The translations under genes were made by a program, and so were the position numbers. A stretch of DNA of 64,000 nucleotides from Candidatus Methylomirabilota bacterium (GTDB lineage Bacteria > Methylomirabilota > Methylomirabilia > Rokubacteriales > DASRDR01), in the NCBI GenBank assembly GCA_036005065.1, contig DASYQW010000050.1:1-64000 (forward strand). Reading direction: 5' to 3'. Of this stretch, positions 8,886 to 17,053 are shown one piece after another. Positions within the stretch are counted from its first letter, which is position 1, and the number at the start of each line of letters is the position of its first letter. The notes beneath the pieces were generated by a model, which searched no databases, was not told the origin of the DNA, and saw only the letters and a program-made list of their open reading frames with translations.

Positions 8886-9317
8886 ATGAGACACGTCCTG
8901 GTCGCGGCCTTCTTCACGGTAGTTCTCGTTGCATGGATGACTGGCGCAGCGTCCGCCCAGTCGGGCGTCCCTGACCTTCGGGGCACGTGGAAAGGCGAGA
9001 GCGAAACGATCGTCTTGGGTGGTGGGAACCCCCATCATCCCCCGACACGGCCGGCCGAGCCGCGGTTGACCAGCGTTCCCTTCACGCTGACCATCGACAA
9101 GCAGGACGGCCGCCGCTTCTCCGGCACGTTCTCGTCGGCCCGGAGCAGCGAGACGGTCATCGGCGTCCTGTCGCGCGCCGGCACGATCCACGTGGTCGAC
9201 GACGACGGCCATAGCTCTGGAACGCTGCTCGCGCCGAACCGCATGGAGCTCTGCTATCACCACTTGTCGCCGGCCTCGCGGATCGCATCCTGCACAGAGC
9301 TGACCAAGCAGCCATAG
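8886..9317 (+). CDS. Small secreted protein of unknown function
   Basis: 143 residues. The ATG at 8886 follows CGGAGG and gives a clear signal peptide (MRHVLVAAFFTVVLVAWM..., cleavage likely after ASA-Q near residue 22). The mature part begins PDLRGTWKGESETI and is a small beta-barrel-like domain of the sort that reads '(V)PDLRGTW.G', with GTFSSARSSETVIGVLS and late cysteines CYHH and SCTE that could form a disulfide. Such proteins are common in Rokubacteria-like and Acidobacteria-like genomes but lack known function. The open frame runs further upstream, through the repeat, and is not expected to be translated. Confidence 0.7.
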   Translation: MRHVLVAAFFTVVLVAWMTGAASAQSGVPDLRGTWKGESETIVLGGGNPHHPPTRPAEPRLTSVPFTLTIDKQDGRRFSGTFSSARSSETVIGVLSRAGTIHVVDDDGHSSGTLLAPNRMELCYHHLSPASRIASCTELTKQP

Positions 9318-9392
9318 GGCCAGCACGGCAAACGGCACGTCGTGAAATCTCCGCCTCGAGACTCGCTCGGACCGCAAAATTCCCCCACTCCC

Positions 9393-9487
9393 CCGAGAAC
9401 GCGAAGATGATGAATACGAGCGAGTTGATCACGACGAGGGACCAGAGTCCGTAGGCAGGGGCGCCGCCCACCGCTCGTGTCCTCCAC
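9393..9487 (-). pseudogene. N-terminal fragment of an isoprenylcysteine-methyltransferase-like membrane protein
   Basis: On the minus strand, GTG at 9487 begins VEDTSG and, after a one-base frameshift around 9468, continues as GAPAYGLWSLVVINSLVFIIFAFS. This is the typical first membrane helix of ICMT/NnrU-type methyltransferase proteins. Homology then ends abruptly and the rest of the gene is missing. I infer a relic from the distinctive helix only. Confidence 0.5.
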
Positions 9488-9508
9488 GGCCGTGTCCCCG
9501 GTGCCGCT

Positions 9509-9892
9509 TCACTGGGGCGCCTTCATCATGTCGGACATGCGCTTCTGCATCTCCGCCATGCGCTCCATCATCTTCGGCATCTCCCCCATCATCGCCGGCC
9601 CCATCTGGCCGCCGGTGGATGCCATGCCGCCCATCATGGCGCCCATCTCCTTCATTAGCTCGCCCATCCGCGCCGTGCGTTCGGGCGGCATCTGGCCGCG
9701 GACCATCATCTCGCCCATCTGCTGCAACATTCCGCCCATCTGCTGCAGCATCCCCATCACCTGCTGGTGCATGCCCATCATCATCCCCGGCGGCATCGAG
9801 CCGGGCCCCATCGGGCCGGGCGCCTGCTGGGCCGCGGCCACCACGGCCAGCGCAAGCCCTACCGCCGCGAGCAGCGTCACGATCATCTTCAT
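9509..9892 (-). CDS. Methionine-rich exported protein
   Basis: 127 residues with an AAGGAGGT ribosome site directly upstream of the ATG. A signal peptide (MKMIVTLLAAVGLALAVVAAA) is followed by a low-complexity mature part in which about 33 of 127 residues are methionine, arranged as MGGM, MMMGM, QQMG and EMM clusters with helical glutamine and glutamate spacing. Methionine-rich periplasmic segments are known to bind Cu(I) or Ag(I) (CusB, CopA/PcoA Met motifs); a metal-buffer role is therefore plausible but inferred. Two further small exported genes follow on the same strand upstream, perhaps one operon. Confidence 0.75.
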   Translation of the reverse strand: MKMIVTLLAAVGLALAVVAAAQQAPGPMGPGSMPPGMMMGMHQQVMGMLQQMGGMLQQMGEMMVRGQMPPERTARMGELMKEMGAMMGGMASTGGQMGPAMMGEMPKMMERMAEMQKRMSDMMKAPQ

Positions 9893-9949
9893 GACCCACC
9901 TCCTTCGATTTGCGTCACCTACCGTTGAAATACCTCCGCGCGGTGTCCG

Positions 9950-10357
9950 TCAGCGCCACTCCCACGCGAACACGCGCTCCGCTACGCCCCCAACCGCCTT
10001 CACCAGGATGTAGGCCGGGCCGGGCTGGCTGAAAGGCGGGAAGACGACGACGGCTTCCCGGTGGTGGCCCGATCCCTTCACCTGCTCGACGGCGGTCGGG
10101 GCGACCTCGACGCCGTCCGGGCCGCGCAACACGACGGCGCTCTCGAACGCGACGCCGTCCAGACCGACCGAATGCGTATCGAGAACGACCCTGGCCTTGA
10201 ACGGCACGCCGACGACTGGGGGCGCGGAGAGGGTCACCGCGACCGTGACCGGACCTTGCCGGTTGGTCTTGGTCAGCTCCTGAGCGTCGGAGATCACCGC
10301 GCCAAGGCTCACCACCAGGACGAGCATGAGACCCAGGGCTCTGATCAGGCGCATCAC
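9950..10357 (-). CDS. Exported YtkA-like domain protein
   Basis: 135 residues with a signal peptide (MMRLIRALGLMLVLVVSLGAV) and a single beta-sandwich-like domain. It shows DTHSVGLDG and a later GSGHHREAVVVFPPF, matching the conserved THSVxLD and GGHHRxGxLxFP pattern of YtkA-like small exported proteins. The paired histidines could bind metal. It lies 57 bp upstream of the methionine-rich gene in the direction of transcription, so both are probably cotranscribed and may act together in metal handling. Confidence 0.6.
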   Translation of the reverse strand: MMRLIRALGLMLVLVVSLGAVISDAQELTKTNRQGPVTVAVTLSAPPVVGVPFKARVVLDTHSVGLDGVAFESAVVLRGPDGVEVAPTAVEQVKGSGHHREAVVVFPPFSQPGPAYILVKAVGGVAERVFAWEWR

Positions 10358-10431
10358 AGGATCCTCCTGACGATGACGGGTTCCGACTGGCCCTCACATC
10401 GAGGGCAGGGAACGGCGCCGGACAGAAGCCC

Positions 10432-10662
10432 TCAGGCTCTGGGGGGCGGAGCGGGGAAATCCGGGCGGAAGAGAGGGGAAGCAAGAGCGACCGGCGGCTG
10501 GGGCGCGCCCGCCAGCGTCAGAATGAACCCGAGCACAGCGACAGGGGTCACCGCCACGAGGGCGGAGCACAGATCCTCGCCCGGCCGCTCACCGGCATCG
10601 AACAGGCACGCGCCCGCGCCGGTGACAAGCACGATGGCGATCAGTGCGACCGCTCGATGCAT
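10432..10662 (-). CDS. Small membrane protein of unknown function
   Basis: 76 residues from the ATG at 10662; a longer frame from 10716 is possible, but the shorter form begins with a clear hydrophobic helix (MHRAVALIAIVLVTGAGACLF). A second helix (ALVAVTPVAVLGFILTLAG) and a proline-rich tail follow. It is the first of three minus-strand small genes, 74 bp before the YtkA-like gene. No family recognised. Confidence 0.45.
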   Translation of the reverse strand: MHRAVALIAIVLVTGAGACLFDAGERPGEDLCSALVAVTPVAVLGFILTLAGAPQPPVALASPLFRPDFPAPPPRA

Positions 10663-10952
10663 GATTGTCGCTGACTCCCCTCTCACCGAGTCACGCAGAA
10701 GCAACGCGCTTGCCAATTCGGTCCGTTTTCAGCCGGATGGTCATGCTCGCGTCACGGCAGGCGTTTTCTTGGCAACCACCCCCCACCGGGCCGGAGCCGG
10801 TCGCCTGAAGTGAGGCAGCGGATCAGCACCTGGGGCACTGCCGCCCCAACGCCGGGAAGCCTAGACATGGGAGAGCACTGGCTGGCGTATCGGTGGCCGA
10901 CGCGCCGGGGACGCGGTCCATGAGGCTTCCGGCGAGGTGACCTCCGAGGCGC

Positions 10953-11342
10953 TCAGCGCGGGTCGTGATCGAGCTCGGCGAACACCTCCTGGGCGAGATG
11001 AAACGCGGAGTTCGCCGCCGGCACGCCACAGTAGATGGCGGCCTGCAGCAGCACCTCCTTGATCTGGTCACGGGTCACGCCGTTGTTGAACGCCGCCCGC
11101 AGGTGGAGCCGTAACTCGTCGCTCCGGTTGAGCGCCACCAGCATCGCGAGGGTGAGGAGGCTGCGGGTCGGCCGTGGCAAGCCGGGCCTGGTCCAGATCT
11201 CGCCCCATGCGTAGCGCGTGATCAGATCCTGGAACTCCTCGGTGAGCTCGCTTCGCCGGGCCAGCGCGCGCTCGACGTGCCGGTCGCCGAGCACCGCCCG
11301 GCGGACGGTCATGCCCTGCGCATGGCGTTCACGTTCGTCCAT
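10953..11342 (-). CDS. pcaC: 4-carboxymuconolactone decarboxylase
   Basis: 129 residues, the normal length of PcaC. It shows RRAVLGDRHVERAL, the WGEIWTRPGLPRPTRSLLTLAMLVAL core and the C-terminal VTRDQIKEVLLQAAIYCGVPAAN segment of the carboxymuconolactone decarboxylase family. Unlike AhpD-type relatives it has no CxxC. It decarboxylates 4-carboxymuconolactone to beta-ketoadipate enol-lactone in protocatechuate degradation. It is the last gene of the pcaHGBC unit, 21 bp after pcaB. Confidence 0.92.
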   Translation of the reverse strand: MDERERHAQGMTVRRAVLGDRHVERALARRSELTEEFQDLITRYAWGEIWTRPGLPRPTRSLLTLAMLVALNRSDELRLHLRAAFNNGVTRDQIKEVLLQAAIYCGVPAANSAFHLAQEVFAELDHDPR

Positions 11343-11363
11343 CGCTGCCCTCCCTCGGCGCGG

Positions 11364-12671
11364 TTACCGGCCGGGCCGGCTGGCGGCGATCGTCCGATCG
11401 ATCAGGGCCGCCACCACGCCGACGTAGTTGACCGGATCGAACAGGCGGTCGAGATCGGCGGGCGCCAGCTGCGCCCGCACTCGCGCATCCTCCGCGAGGA
11501 CGTCGCGCAGGTGCCGCCCCTCTTCGCTCGCCCGGTGGCAGGCTTCCCCGACCAGTCGGTGCGCCGCCAGCCGCCCCAGGCTGGCGCCGAGCGCCATGGC
11601 CACCGCCTCGGCCAGGATCTGACCCCGGGTCGTCTCGAGGTTCTGGCGCATCCGCGCGGCATCGACCTCAAGCCCCGAGACCACGTCCAGCATGTGGCGC
11701 AATGCCCCCGCGGTGAGGGTCACCAGCTCCGGCAGGGTCTCCCACTCCGCCTGCCAGCCCCCGGCGCCTCGCTCGTATTCCTGAACCATGCCGGTGAGCA
11801 TGACCGACACCAGGGCCGGCACCCGGATCGCCGCCGCCAGGCTGGCCACCGAGCCGACGGGATTGCGCTTGTGCGGCATGGTCGACGATCCGCCACGCCC
11901 TTCGGCGGCCGGCTCGAAGACCTCGGCGACGTCGGTCTGCATGTGAAGCGACACGTCGCGCGCGATCTTCCCCAGCGTGCCGACGAGCAGCCCCAGCGTG
12001 GTCCCCACTTCCGCCACCCGATCACGGTGGGAGTGCCACGGGAGATCGGGCAATGCGAGCCCGAGGTCCTCCGCCAGCGCGGCGGCGACGTCCAGACCCC
12101 GAGACCCGAGGGCGGCCAGCGTCCCGACCGCGCCGCCGAACTGGAGCGTCAGCGCGCGAGGACGGATCTCCCGGAGCCGCGCGCGGTGCCGGTTGGTCGC
12201 GTCGAGCCAGCCCGCCGTCTCCAGTCCAAAGGTGATCGGGAGCGCGTGCTGCAGCCAGGTGCGGCCGACGACGGGCGTCAGCCGGTGGTCCCTGGTGAGC
12301 TGGGCGAGGGCCCTGGCGAGCTGGGCCAGATCGGCCTCGATCAGGTCGAGCGCGTCTCGCAGCTGAAGCACCAGCCCGGTGTCGATGGCGTCCTGGCTGG
12401 TCGCGCCCCAGTGGACGAATCGCATGGCGTCCGGCTCGCCCTCGGCCACCAGCGCCGTGAGCTGCTTCACCATCGGAATGGCCGGACTGCCTGCCAGCGC
12501 GGTGGCCCGTGCCAGGGCATCCATGTCGAACAGCTCGGCGCGGCACTTGGCCTCGATCGCGGGGGCGGCCGATGGCGGAATCACGCCGACACGCGCTTCC
12601 GCCCGGGCCAGCGCGGCTTCGAAGTCGAGCATGCGCTGCAGGCGGACGTGGTCCGAAAAGACGACCCGCAT
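11364..12671 (-). CDS. pcaB: 3-carboxy-cis,cis-muconate cycloisomerase
   Basis: 435 residues of the fumarase/aspartase superfamily with the signature GSSTMPHKRNP near residue 265, FVHWGATSQD near residue 85 and RTWLQHALPITFG near residue 140. It converts 3-carboxymuconate into carboxymuconolactone. Homology clearly continues 17 codons upstream of this ATG (TSAPLRLLDPLFAPEA, the usual PcaB N-terminus), but that stretch has no ATG, GTG or TTG; a CTG at 12722 is the only nearby candidate. The upstream part lies against an intergenic repeat, so an original start may have been replaced. Confidence 0.92.
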   Translation of the reverse strand: MRVVFSDHVRLQRMLDFEAALARAEARVGVIPPSAAPAIEAKCRAELFDMDALARATALAGSPAIPMVKQLTALVAEGEPDAMRFVHWGATSQDAIDTGLVLQLRDALDLIEADLAQLARALAQLTRDHRLTPVVGRTWLQHALPITFGLETAGWLDATNRHRARLREIRPRALTLQFGGAVGTLAALGSRGLDVAAALAEDLGLALPDLPWHSHRDRVAEVGTTLGLLVGTLGKIARDVSLHMQTDVAEVFEPAAEGRGGSSTMPHKRNPVGSVASLAAAIRVPALVSVMLTGMVQEYERGAGGWQAEWETLPELVTLTAGALRHMLDVVSGLEVDAARMRQNLETTRGQILAEAVAMALGASLGRLAAHRLVGEACHRASEEGRHLRDVLAEDARVRAQLAPADLDRLFDPVNYVGVVAALIDRTIAASRPGR

Positions 12672-12778
12672 CGCCTCCGGGGCGAACAGCGGGTCCAGCA
12701 GGCGGAGGGGCGCCGAGGTCAGGGCCGTCGATCCGCCGGGACCGGCAGACTCACCGTCGCTCGGCCCCTAGCTTCTTC

Positions 12779-12912
12779 GGGGGGGTCTCGGAACACCCCC
12801 CCGATGCCCCCCCTCGGTTGGGGCGGCACAGCCGCCGCTCGGAGCGCTGCTCGACGCATCGCGCGCTCGGGGCGAGCGGCCGGGTTATTCCGTCGAGGCC
12901 CCCTCCCATGCA
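12779..12912 (-). repeat. Modular intergenic hairpin repeat, copy A (complete)
   Basis: It contains both ends of the repeat: a G-run hairpin (GGGGGGGTCT...ACACCCCCCC, 12779-12802, one mismatch) and, at the other end, GAGGCCCCCTCCCATG touching the pcaG stop codon. The middle has GCCGCCGCTCGGAGC as in copy F. It sits inside the pca operon between pcaG and pcaB, so it may set mRNA stability or partial termination. Confidence 0.75.
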
Positions 12913-13482
12913 CTAGACGTCGAAGAAGACGGTCTCGCCCTCGCCCTGCAGGATGACGTTCCACTCGAGTAGGCCCTCGCTGCCGGCGACCGTCTTCGCG
13001 ATCAGCGTCGAGCGCCGGGGCGGCTCGACCAGATTCAGAACCGGGTCGTCGGCGTTGCTCGGCTCGTCTGGAAAGTAGATCCGCGTGACGAGATGCTTGA
13101 GCAGCCCGCGCATGAACACCGACACCACGACGTGCGGCGCCTGCGGTTGGCCGCCGGGGCCCGGCGCCCGGCCCGGCTTGATGGTCGCCAGGCGGAACAC
13201 GCCGTTCTCGTCGGTCGCCACCCGTCCGAATCCCTTGAACCCCGGCTCCAGAGGCTTGTCGTGTTCGTCCCCCGGGTGGGCGTATCGGCCATGGGCGTCC
13301 GCCTGCCAGATCTCGATCATCGCATCCCCGACCGGCTTGCCGTCTCCGTCGAGGACGCGACCCTCGATCGTGACGCGCTCCCCGCTCATGCCGGGACCGG
13401 CCAGCTTGTCGACGTAGAGCCAGCTGAAGCCCAGGTGGAAATAGGGCCCTACCGTTTGAGACCCGGTCGCGCGCAGGCTCAT
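12913..13482 (-). CDS. pcaG: Protocatechuate 3,4-dioxygenase alpha subunit
   Basis: 189 residues from the ATG at 13482, one base after the pcaH stop. It begins SLRATGSQTVGPYFHLG, the PcaG N-terminus, and has the intradiol-dioxygenase sandwich with IEIWQADAHGRYAHP and APHVVVSVFMRGLLKHLVTRIYFPDE. The alpha subunit lacks the full set of iron ligands, as expected. With PcaH it forms the non-haem Fe(III) enzyme that opens protocatechuate between its hydroxyl groups. Confidence 0.93.
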   Translation of the reverse strand: MSLRATGSQTVGPYFHLGFSWLYVDKLAGPGMSGERVTIEGRVLDGDGKPVGDAMIEIWQADAHGRYAHPGDEHDKPLEPGFKGFGRVATDENGVFRLATIKPGRAPGPGGQPQAPHVVVSVFMRGLLKHLVTRIYFPDEPSNADDPVLNLVEPPRRSTLIAKTVAGSEGLLEWNVILQGEGETVFFDV

Positions 13483-13483
13483 G

Positions 13484-14188
13484 TCACCTCTCCATCGGCG
13501 TGGCGTCCCGACCCCGGAGGACGATGTCGAACCGGTAGCCGAGCGCATGTTCGGGAGTCGTGTTCTCCCAGTCGAACGCCGCGATCAGGCGATCGCGGGC
13601 GATCGGGTCGGGGATGGCGTTGAAGATCGGGTCGAACGGGAGCAGAGGATCACCCGGAAAGTACATCTGGGTGACGAGCCGGGTCAGAAAGGACGGGCCG
13701 AACAGCGAGAGGTGAATGTGCGCGGGCCGCCAGGCGTTGTGGTGGTTCCGCCAGGGATACGCCCCTGGCTTGATCGTGACGAACCGGTAGCGCCCGTCGG
13801 CGTCGGTGAGCGTGCGGCCGCCCCCGGTGAAATTGGGATCCAGCGGCGCCTCGTGCTGGTCGACCTTGTGCCGATACCGGCCGGCGGCGTTCGATTGCCA
13901 GAGCTCGATCAGCGTAAAGGGCACCGGCCGGCTGTTCTCGTCGAGCACGCGTCCGGTCAGGATCATGCGCTCGCCGATCGGGTCGCCGGCGTGCTGCCGG
14001 GTCAGGTCGTTGTCGTTGGGGCCGACGTCGTCGTGTCCGAACAGCGGCCCGGTCACCTCGGATAGCGTGTGCGGCAGCACGACCAGCGGCTTGGTCGGCG
14101 ACCGCCGTTGACTGGATCCGTAGGTGGGGTGGAGGTAGCTGGGCTGGGTACCCCAATGAGGCCGTCGGTAGCCCGTGATTTCTGCCAT
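13484..14188 (-). CDS. pcaH: Protocatechuate 3,4-dioxygenase beta subunit
   Basis: 234 residues with an AGGAGG site before the ATG. The four Fe(III) ligands are recognisable: Tyr in AGRYRHKV, Tyr in GAYPWRNHH, and two His in RPAHIHLSLFG. The YHPTYGSS-like start and LIELWQSNAAGRY are classical PcaH features. It is the catalytic subunit of the ring-cleavage enzyme and the first pca gene, 152 bp downstream of the transporter genes on the same strand. Confidence 0.95.
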   Translation of the reverse strand: MAEITGYRRPHWGTQPSYLHPTYGSSQRRSPTKPLVVLPHTLSEVTGPLFGHDDVGPNDNDLTRQHAGDPIGERMILTGRVLDENSRPVPFTLIELWQSNAAGRYRHKVDQHEAPLDPNFTGGGRTLTDADGRYRFVTIKPGAYPWRNHHNAWRPAHIHLSLFGPSFLTRLVTQMYFPGDPLLPFDPIFNAIPDPIARDRLIAAFDWENTTPEHALGYRFDIVLRGRDATPMER

Positions 14189-14340
14189 CAGGTCTGCCTC
14201 CTAGCGCCACGTCTGGCCGCCGGGTCAGTCCGCGGAACGTCGGTCCCCTGGCTTCGTCGCAGATGCCCTCCAGCGTGCCACGGTTGAAAAGCCGCATCAA
14301 GAGCCACCGCGGCCGCCGGCCGGGCAGCGCCGCGCGGACA

Positions 14341-15165
14341 TCAGAAGAAGAGTCCTGGTTCCGCGGACACGCGCCGGTGAGGGGTCAGGCGGCCGAGGAG
14401 ACAGCTCAGAGCCCCGTTGATCGCGGCGGCGATCAAGAAGATCACGAGGAACAGCGAGTACATCTCGGCGATCCTGAACTGGCCGTAATAGCTGATGGCC
14501 AGGAACCCCAGCCCGGCCTGGGCGAGCTTCGTCTCCGCCAGCAGCGCGCCGGTCACCGCGGCCCCCAGACCGATCCGCAGCCCCCCCACGATGTACGCCG
14601 TCACCGCCGGCAGATAGACCCGGGTGGTGATCTTCCACCGCGTCGCGCCGACCCCGCGGGCGACCGCGAGGTAGACCGGCTTCACTTCGCGCATGCCGGC
14701 CATCGTCAGGAGCGAAATGGGAAAGAAGGCCGCCAGCGCCCCCACCGCGAGCTTCGAGTGGACTCCGATCCCCAGGAAGAGGATGAAGACCGGCAGGACG
14801 ATGATCTTGGGGATCACCGCCAGGTAGAGGATCAACGGCTCGGCCACGGCGATGAGGGCGGGCCGGCTCCCGACGGCCAGGCCGACGGGTATGCCCAGGA
14901 CGGCGCCGATGACCACGCCTCCCCCCACTTCGTAGAGGCTGGCGGCCAGGTGGGGAAGGAGGACCGGAGTGCTCACGTGGAGCCAGAAGGCGCGGCCGAT
15001 CGCCGCCCAGGAGGGGAAGAGGTCCGGCACGAAGAGACCCGTCCGGCCGATCAGCTCCCAGCCGAGGGCCGCCCCCAGGATCAGCAGGCCCGGGATCGCC
15101 ACCGGGCTTCGCCGTGGTCGCGCGATCCACCGAGCGGCGTCGCGGCTCGCGCCGGCCGCGGCCAC
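14341..15165 (-). CDS. NitT/TauT-type ABC transporter permease (second)
   Basis: 274 residues from GTG at 15165, two bases after the preceding permease stop. It has about six membrane helices and the conserved SsuC-like segments ELIGRTGLFVPDLFPS near the start and GVGATRWKITTRVYLPAVTAYIVGGLRIGLG (the EAA-type loop) near residues 175-205. It forms a heterodimeric channel with the next gene upstream. Position before pcaHG suggests import of an aromatic acid or related anion. Confidence 0.9.
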   Translation of the reverse strand: MAAAGASRDAARWIARPRRSPVAIPGLLILGAALGWELIGRTGLFVPDLFPSWAAIGRAFWLHVSTPVLLPHLAASLYEVGGGVVIGAVLGIPVGLAVGSRPALIAVAEPLILYLAVIPKIIVLPVFILFLGIGVHSKLAVGALAAFFPISLLTMAGMREVKPVYLAVARGVGATRWKITTRVYLPAVTAYIVGGLRIGLGAAVTGALLAETKLAQAGLGFLAISYYGQFRIAEMYSLFLVIFLIAAAINGALSCLLGRLTPHRRVSAEPGLFF

Positions 15166-15167
15166 CG

Positions 15168-15944
15168 CTACCTCCGCACCCACCCTTCGGCCCGGTTGAT
15201 CACGTACAGGAACCCGACCGACAGGACAACGGCTCCCGCCAGTCCCGCGTAGACCTGCCCGATGTCGAACCGGTAGGCGGAATCGGAGATCCACATCCCC
15301 AGACCACCCACCTGCACGACGTACTCGAGCCCGATGACCGACTTCAGGATGTAGGTCAGGCCCAGCCGGCATCCGCTGAAGACCGTCGGCGCGGCCGCCG
15401 GGATCACGATGTGGCGGAAGGTCTGCCGGGACGAGAGGCTCAGGCTGCGTCCGACCCGGAGCAGGACCGGGCTGATGTGCTCGAACGCGCCCTTGGTATT
15501 GATGGCGATCGGGATGAAGCCGAACACGGCCGAGAGCGTGATGATCGCGGCGCTCGTCCGCCCGAAGAGGACGAGAAAGATCGGATAGGTGAGGATCACC
15601 GGCGAGGCGAAGAGCGCGCCCAGCAGGAGCTCGGTGCTCCGCCCCAGCGCCTGATGCTTCCACAGGAAAAAGCCGGCCAGGAGACCGGCGACCGTCGCGG
15701 CCAGCAGAGCGGCGGCGATCTCGTAGAGGGTGACCAGGATCATCGTCGACACGCGCCCACTCACGACCTCGCGCCAGAGAATCTGAAGCGCCTGGGACGG
15801 GGCGGCCAGGAAGAACGGATCGATCCACCGGCTCCGGACGACGCCCTCGACGAGAAGCAGGCCGCCCAGGACGATTGCCAACCGCGCGATCGAGAGCCGG
15901 GCGCCTTCGCCACGCAGCCGTCGGATCAACCGCGCGCAGGGCAT
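15168..15944 (-). CDS. NitT/TauT-type ABC transporter permease (first)
   Basis: 258 residues from the ATG at 15944; the longer frame to 16004 would run into an intergenic repeat. Membrane helices alternate with the family loop SLSSRQTFRHIVIPAAAPTVFSGCRLGL near residues 165-195. Two different permease genes in tandem indicate a heterodimeric channel, less common than the SsuC homodimer. Confidence 0.9.
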   Translation of the reverse strand: MPCARLIRRLRGEGARLSIARLAIVLGGLLLVEGVVRSRWIDPFFLAAPSQALQILWREVVSGRVSTMILVTLYEIAAALLAATVAGLLAGFFLWKHQALGRSTELLLGALFASPVILTYPIFLVLFGRTSAAIITLSAVFGFIPIAINTKGAFEHISPVLLRVGRSLSLSSRQTFRHIVIPAAAPTVFSGCRLGLTYILKSVIGLEYVVQVGGLGMWISDSAYRFDIGQVYAGLAGAVVLSVGFLYVINRAEGWVRR

Positions 15945-15957
15945 GACCGAACCGCCG

Positions 15958-16066
15958 CGCTCGCGCTGGTCCACTCCGAGCGCGGATTTCGCCCGCGGGC
16001 CCACCCGCCCAGCCCGAGAGGTGGAGAGGTCACTGGGAGCGGGCCGTCGAGGGCCCCTCCCATGAG
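15958..16066 (-). repeat. Modular intergenic hairpin repeat, copy B (one end plus middle)
   Basis: Read on the minus strand it follows the binding-protein stop codon with CTCATGGGAGGGGCC-CTCGA-CGGCCCGCTCCCA, a long imperfect hairpin, then GGGCGAAATCCGCGCTCGGAGTGGA as in copies D and E. It separates the highly expressed binding-protein gene from the permease genes in the same operon. Confidence 0.75.
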
Positions 16067-17053
16067 CTACGGGACATACCGGAGATCGATCAGCTTGTCC
16101 AGCTCGGCCTGGCCGAGGGGCTGGGTGAGGAATTTGAACTTGATGGCGTCCTCCACGGTGGCGGGGATCCCCTTGATGGGCTTCAGCGCAACCGACGCGC
16201 GGGGATAGAAGTCGATGGCCTTCACGGCGGTCGCCTCCGAGATGTCGAGCTTGCCGTGCTGGATCCAGATTCTCGCCGTCTCCGCACGGTTCGCGAACAT
16301 GTAGTCCATGGTCTTGCCGTATGCCCTCAGGAAGGCGCGCACCGTTTCGGGGTTCCGCTCCGCCCAGTCGCGGCGGGCAAAATTGACCCGGACCGTCACC
16401 TCCCGGAGCTTCTCGATCTCCTGTCCCTTGAAGACGATCTGGATCTCTCCCTTTTCGAGCCGATCCATGAACAGCGGAACGGCGGCGAATCCCGCTTCGG
16501 CCTGGCCGGTCTTGATGGCCGTGAAGATGTCGGGCATCCGGCCGAGCGCCACGGGGTACGGCCCCGGGAGTCCCCTGGCCTTGAGCTGATCGACGACCGC
16601 CAGCACGGCCTGGTGGCTCGAGGAGCCCGGGTTACTGAACGCGATGCGCTTACCGGCGATGTCTTCCATCCTTCGATAGGGGGTGGTGGCCATCGAGTAC
16701 CAGTACAGGTCATCGGCCCCGGTCATCTCGGCGGAGATGATCCGGACCGGCGCGCCTTTCTGGAAGGCGCTCATGACCGCGAGCGTCCCGGTGCCGATCG
16801 CGATCTGGACGCTGCCGGAGACGACCGCCTGGACGTTCTCGCCGCCCCCGGCCACGATCACGGTCTCGACGTCGAGCCCGACCTCCTTGAAGAACCCCTT
16901 CTCCTTCGCCACCGCGAAGATGAGACCCGTATCGAAGAGCACGGCGTGCGGGGACGCCACCACCAGCTTCGTCTCGGCGGCGGCCAGACGCCACGGGAGG
17001 ACCGCCAGGAGCGCGACCACCAGCACCTCGGCCGCCCATCCGGATCTCGTCAT
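16067..17053 (-). CDS. NitT/TauT-type ABC transporter substrate-binding protein
   Basis: 328 residues with a signal peptide (WAAEVLVVALLAVLPWRLAAA). It is of the SsuA/THI5-like fold: FAVAKEKGFFKEVGLDVETV near residues 45-65, SVQIAIGTGTLAVMSAFQKGAPVRII, and the ligand-lobe segment GKRIAFSNPGSSSHQAV. The start overlaps the ATPase stop by 4 bp. Ligands of this class are sulfonates, nitrate, thiamine precursors or aromatic carboxylates; pca genes downstream favour the last. Confidence 0.9.
   Translation of the reverse strand: MTRSGWAAEVLVVALLAVLPWRLAAAETKLVVASPHAVLFDTGLIFAVAKEKGFFKEVGLDVETVIVAGGGENVQAVVSGSVQIAIGTGTLAVMSAFQKGAPVRIISAEMTGADDLYWYSMATTPYRRMEDIAGKRIAFSNPGSSSHQAVLAVVDQLKARGLPGPYPVALGRMPDIFTAIKTGQAEAGFAAVPLFMDRLEKGEIQIVFKGQEIEKLREVTVRVNFARRDWAERNPETVRAFLRAYGKTMDYMFANRAETARIWIQHGKLDISEATAVKAIDFYPRASVALKPIKGIPATVEDAIKFKFLTQPLGQAELDKLIDLRYVP

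Noticed and set aside
10717-10952. Gap upstream of pcaC
   Set aside because: No gene, repeat, promoter or hairpin that I could support; nothing seen.
14189-14340. Short open frame MRLFNRGTLEGICDEARG between the permease and pcaH genes
   Set aside because: No ribosome site, no family and it overlaps the pcaH leader; probably untranslated leader.
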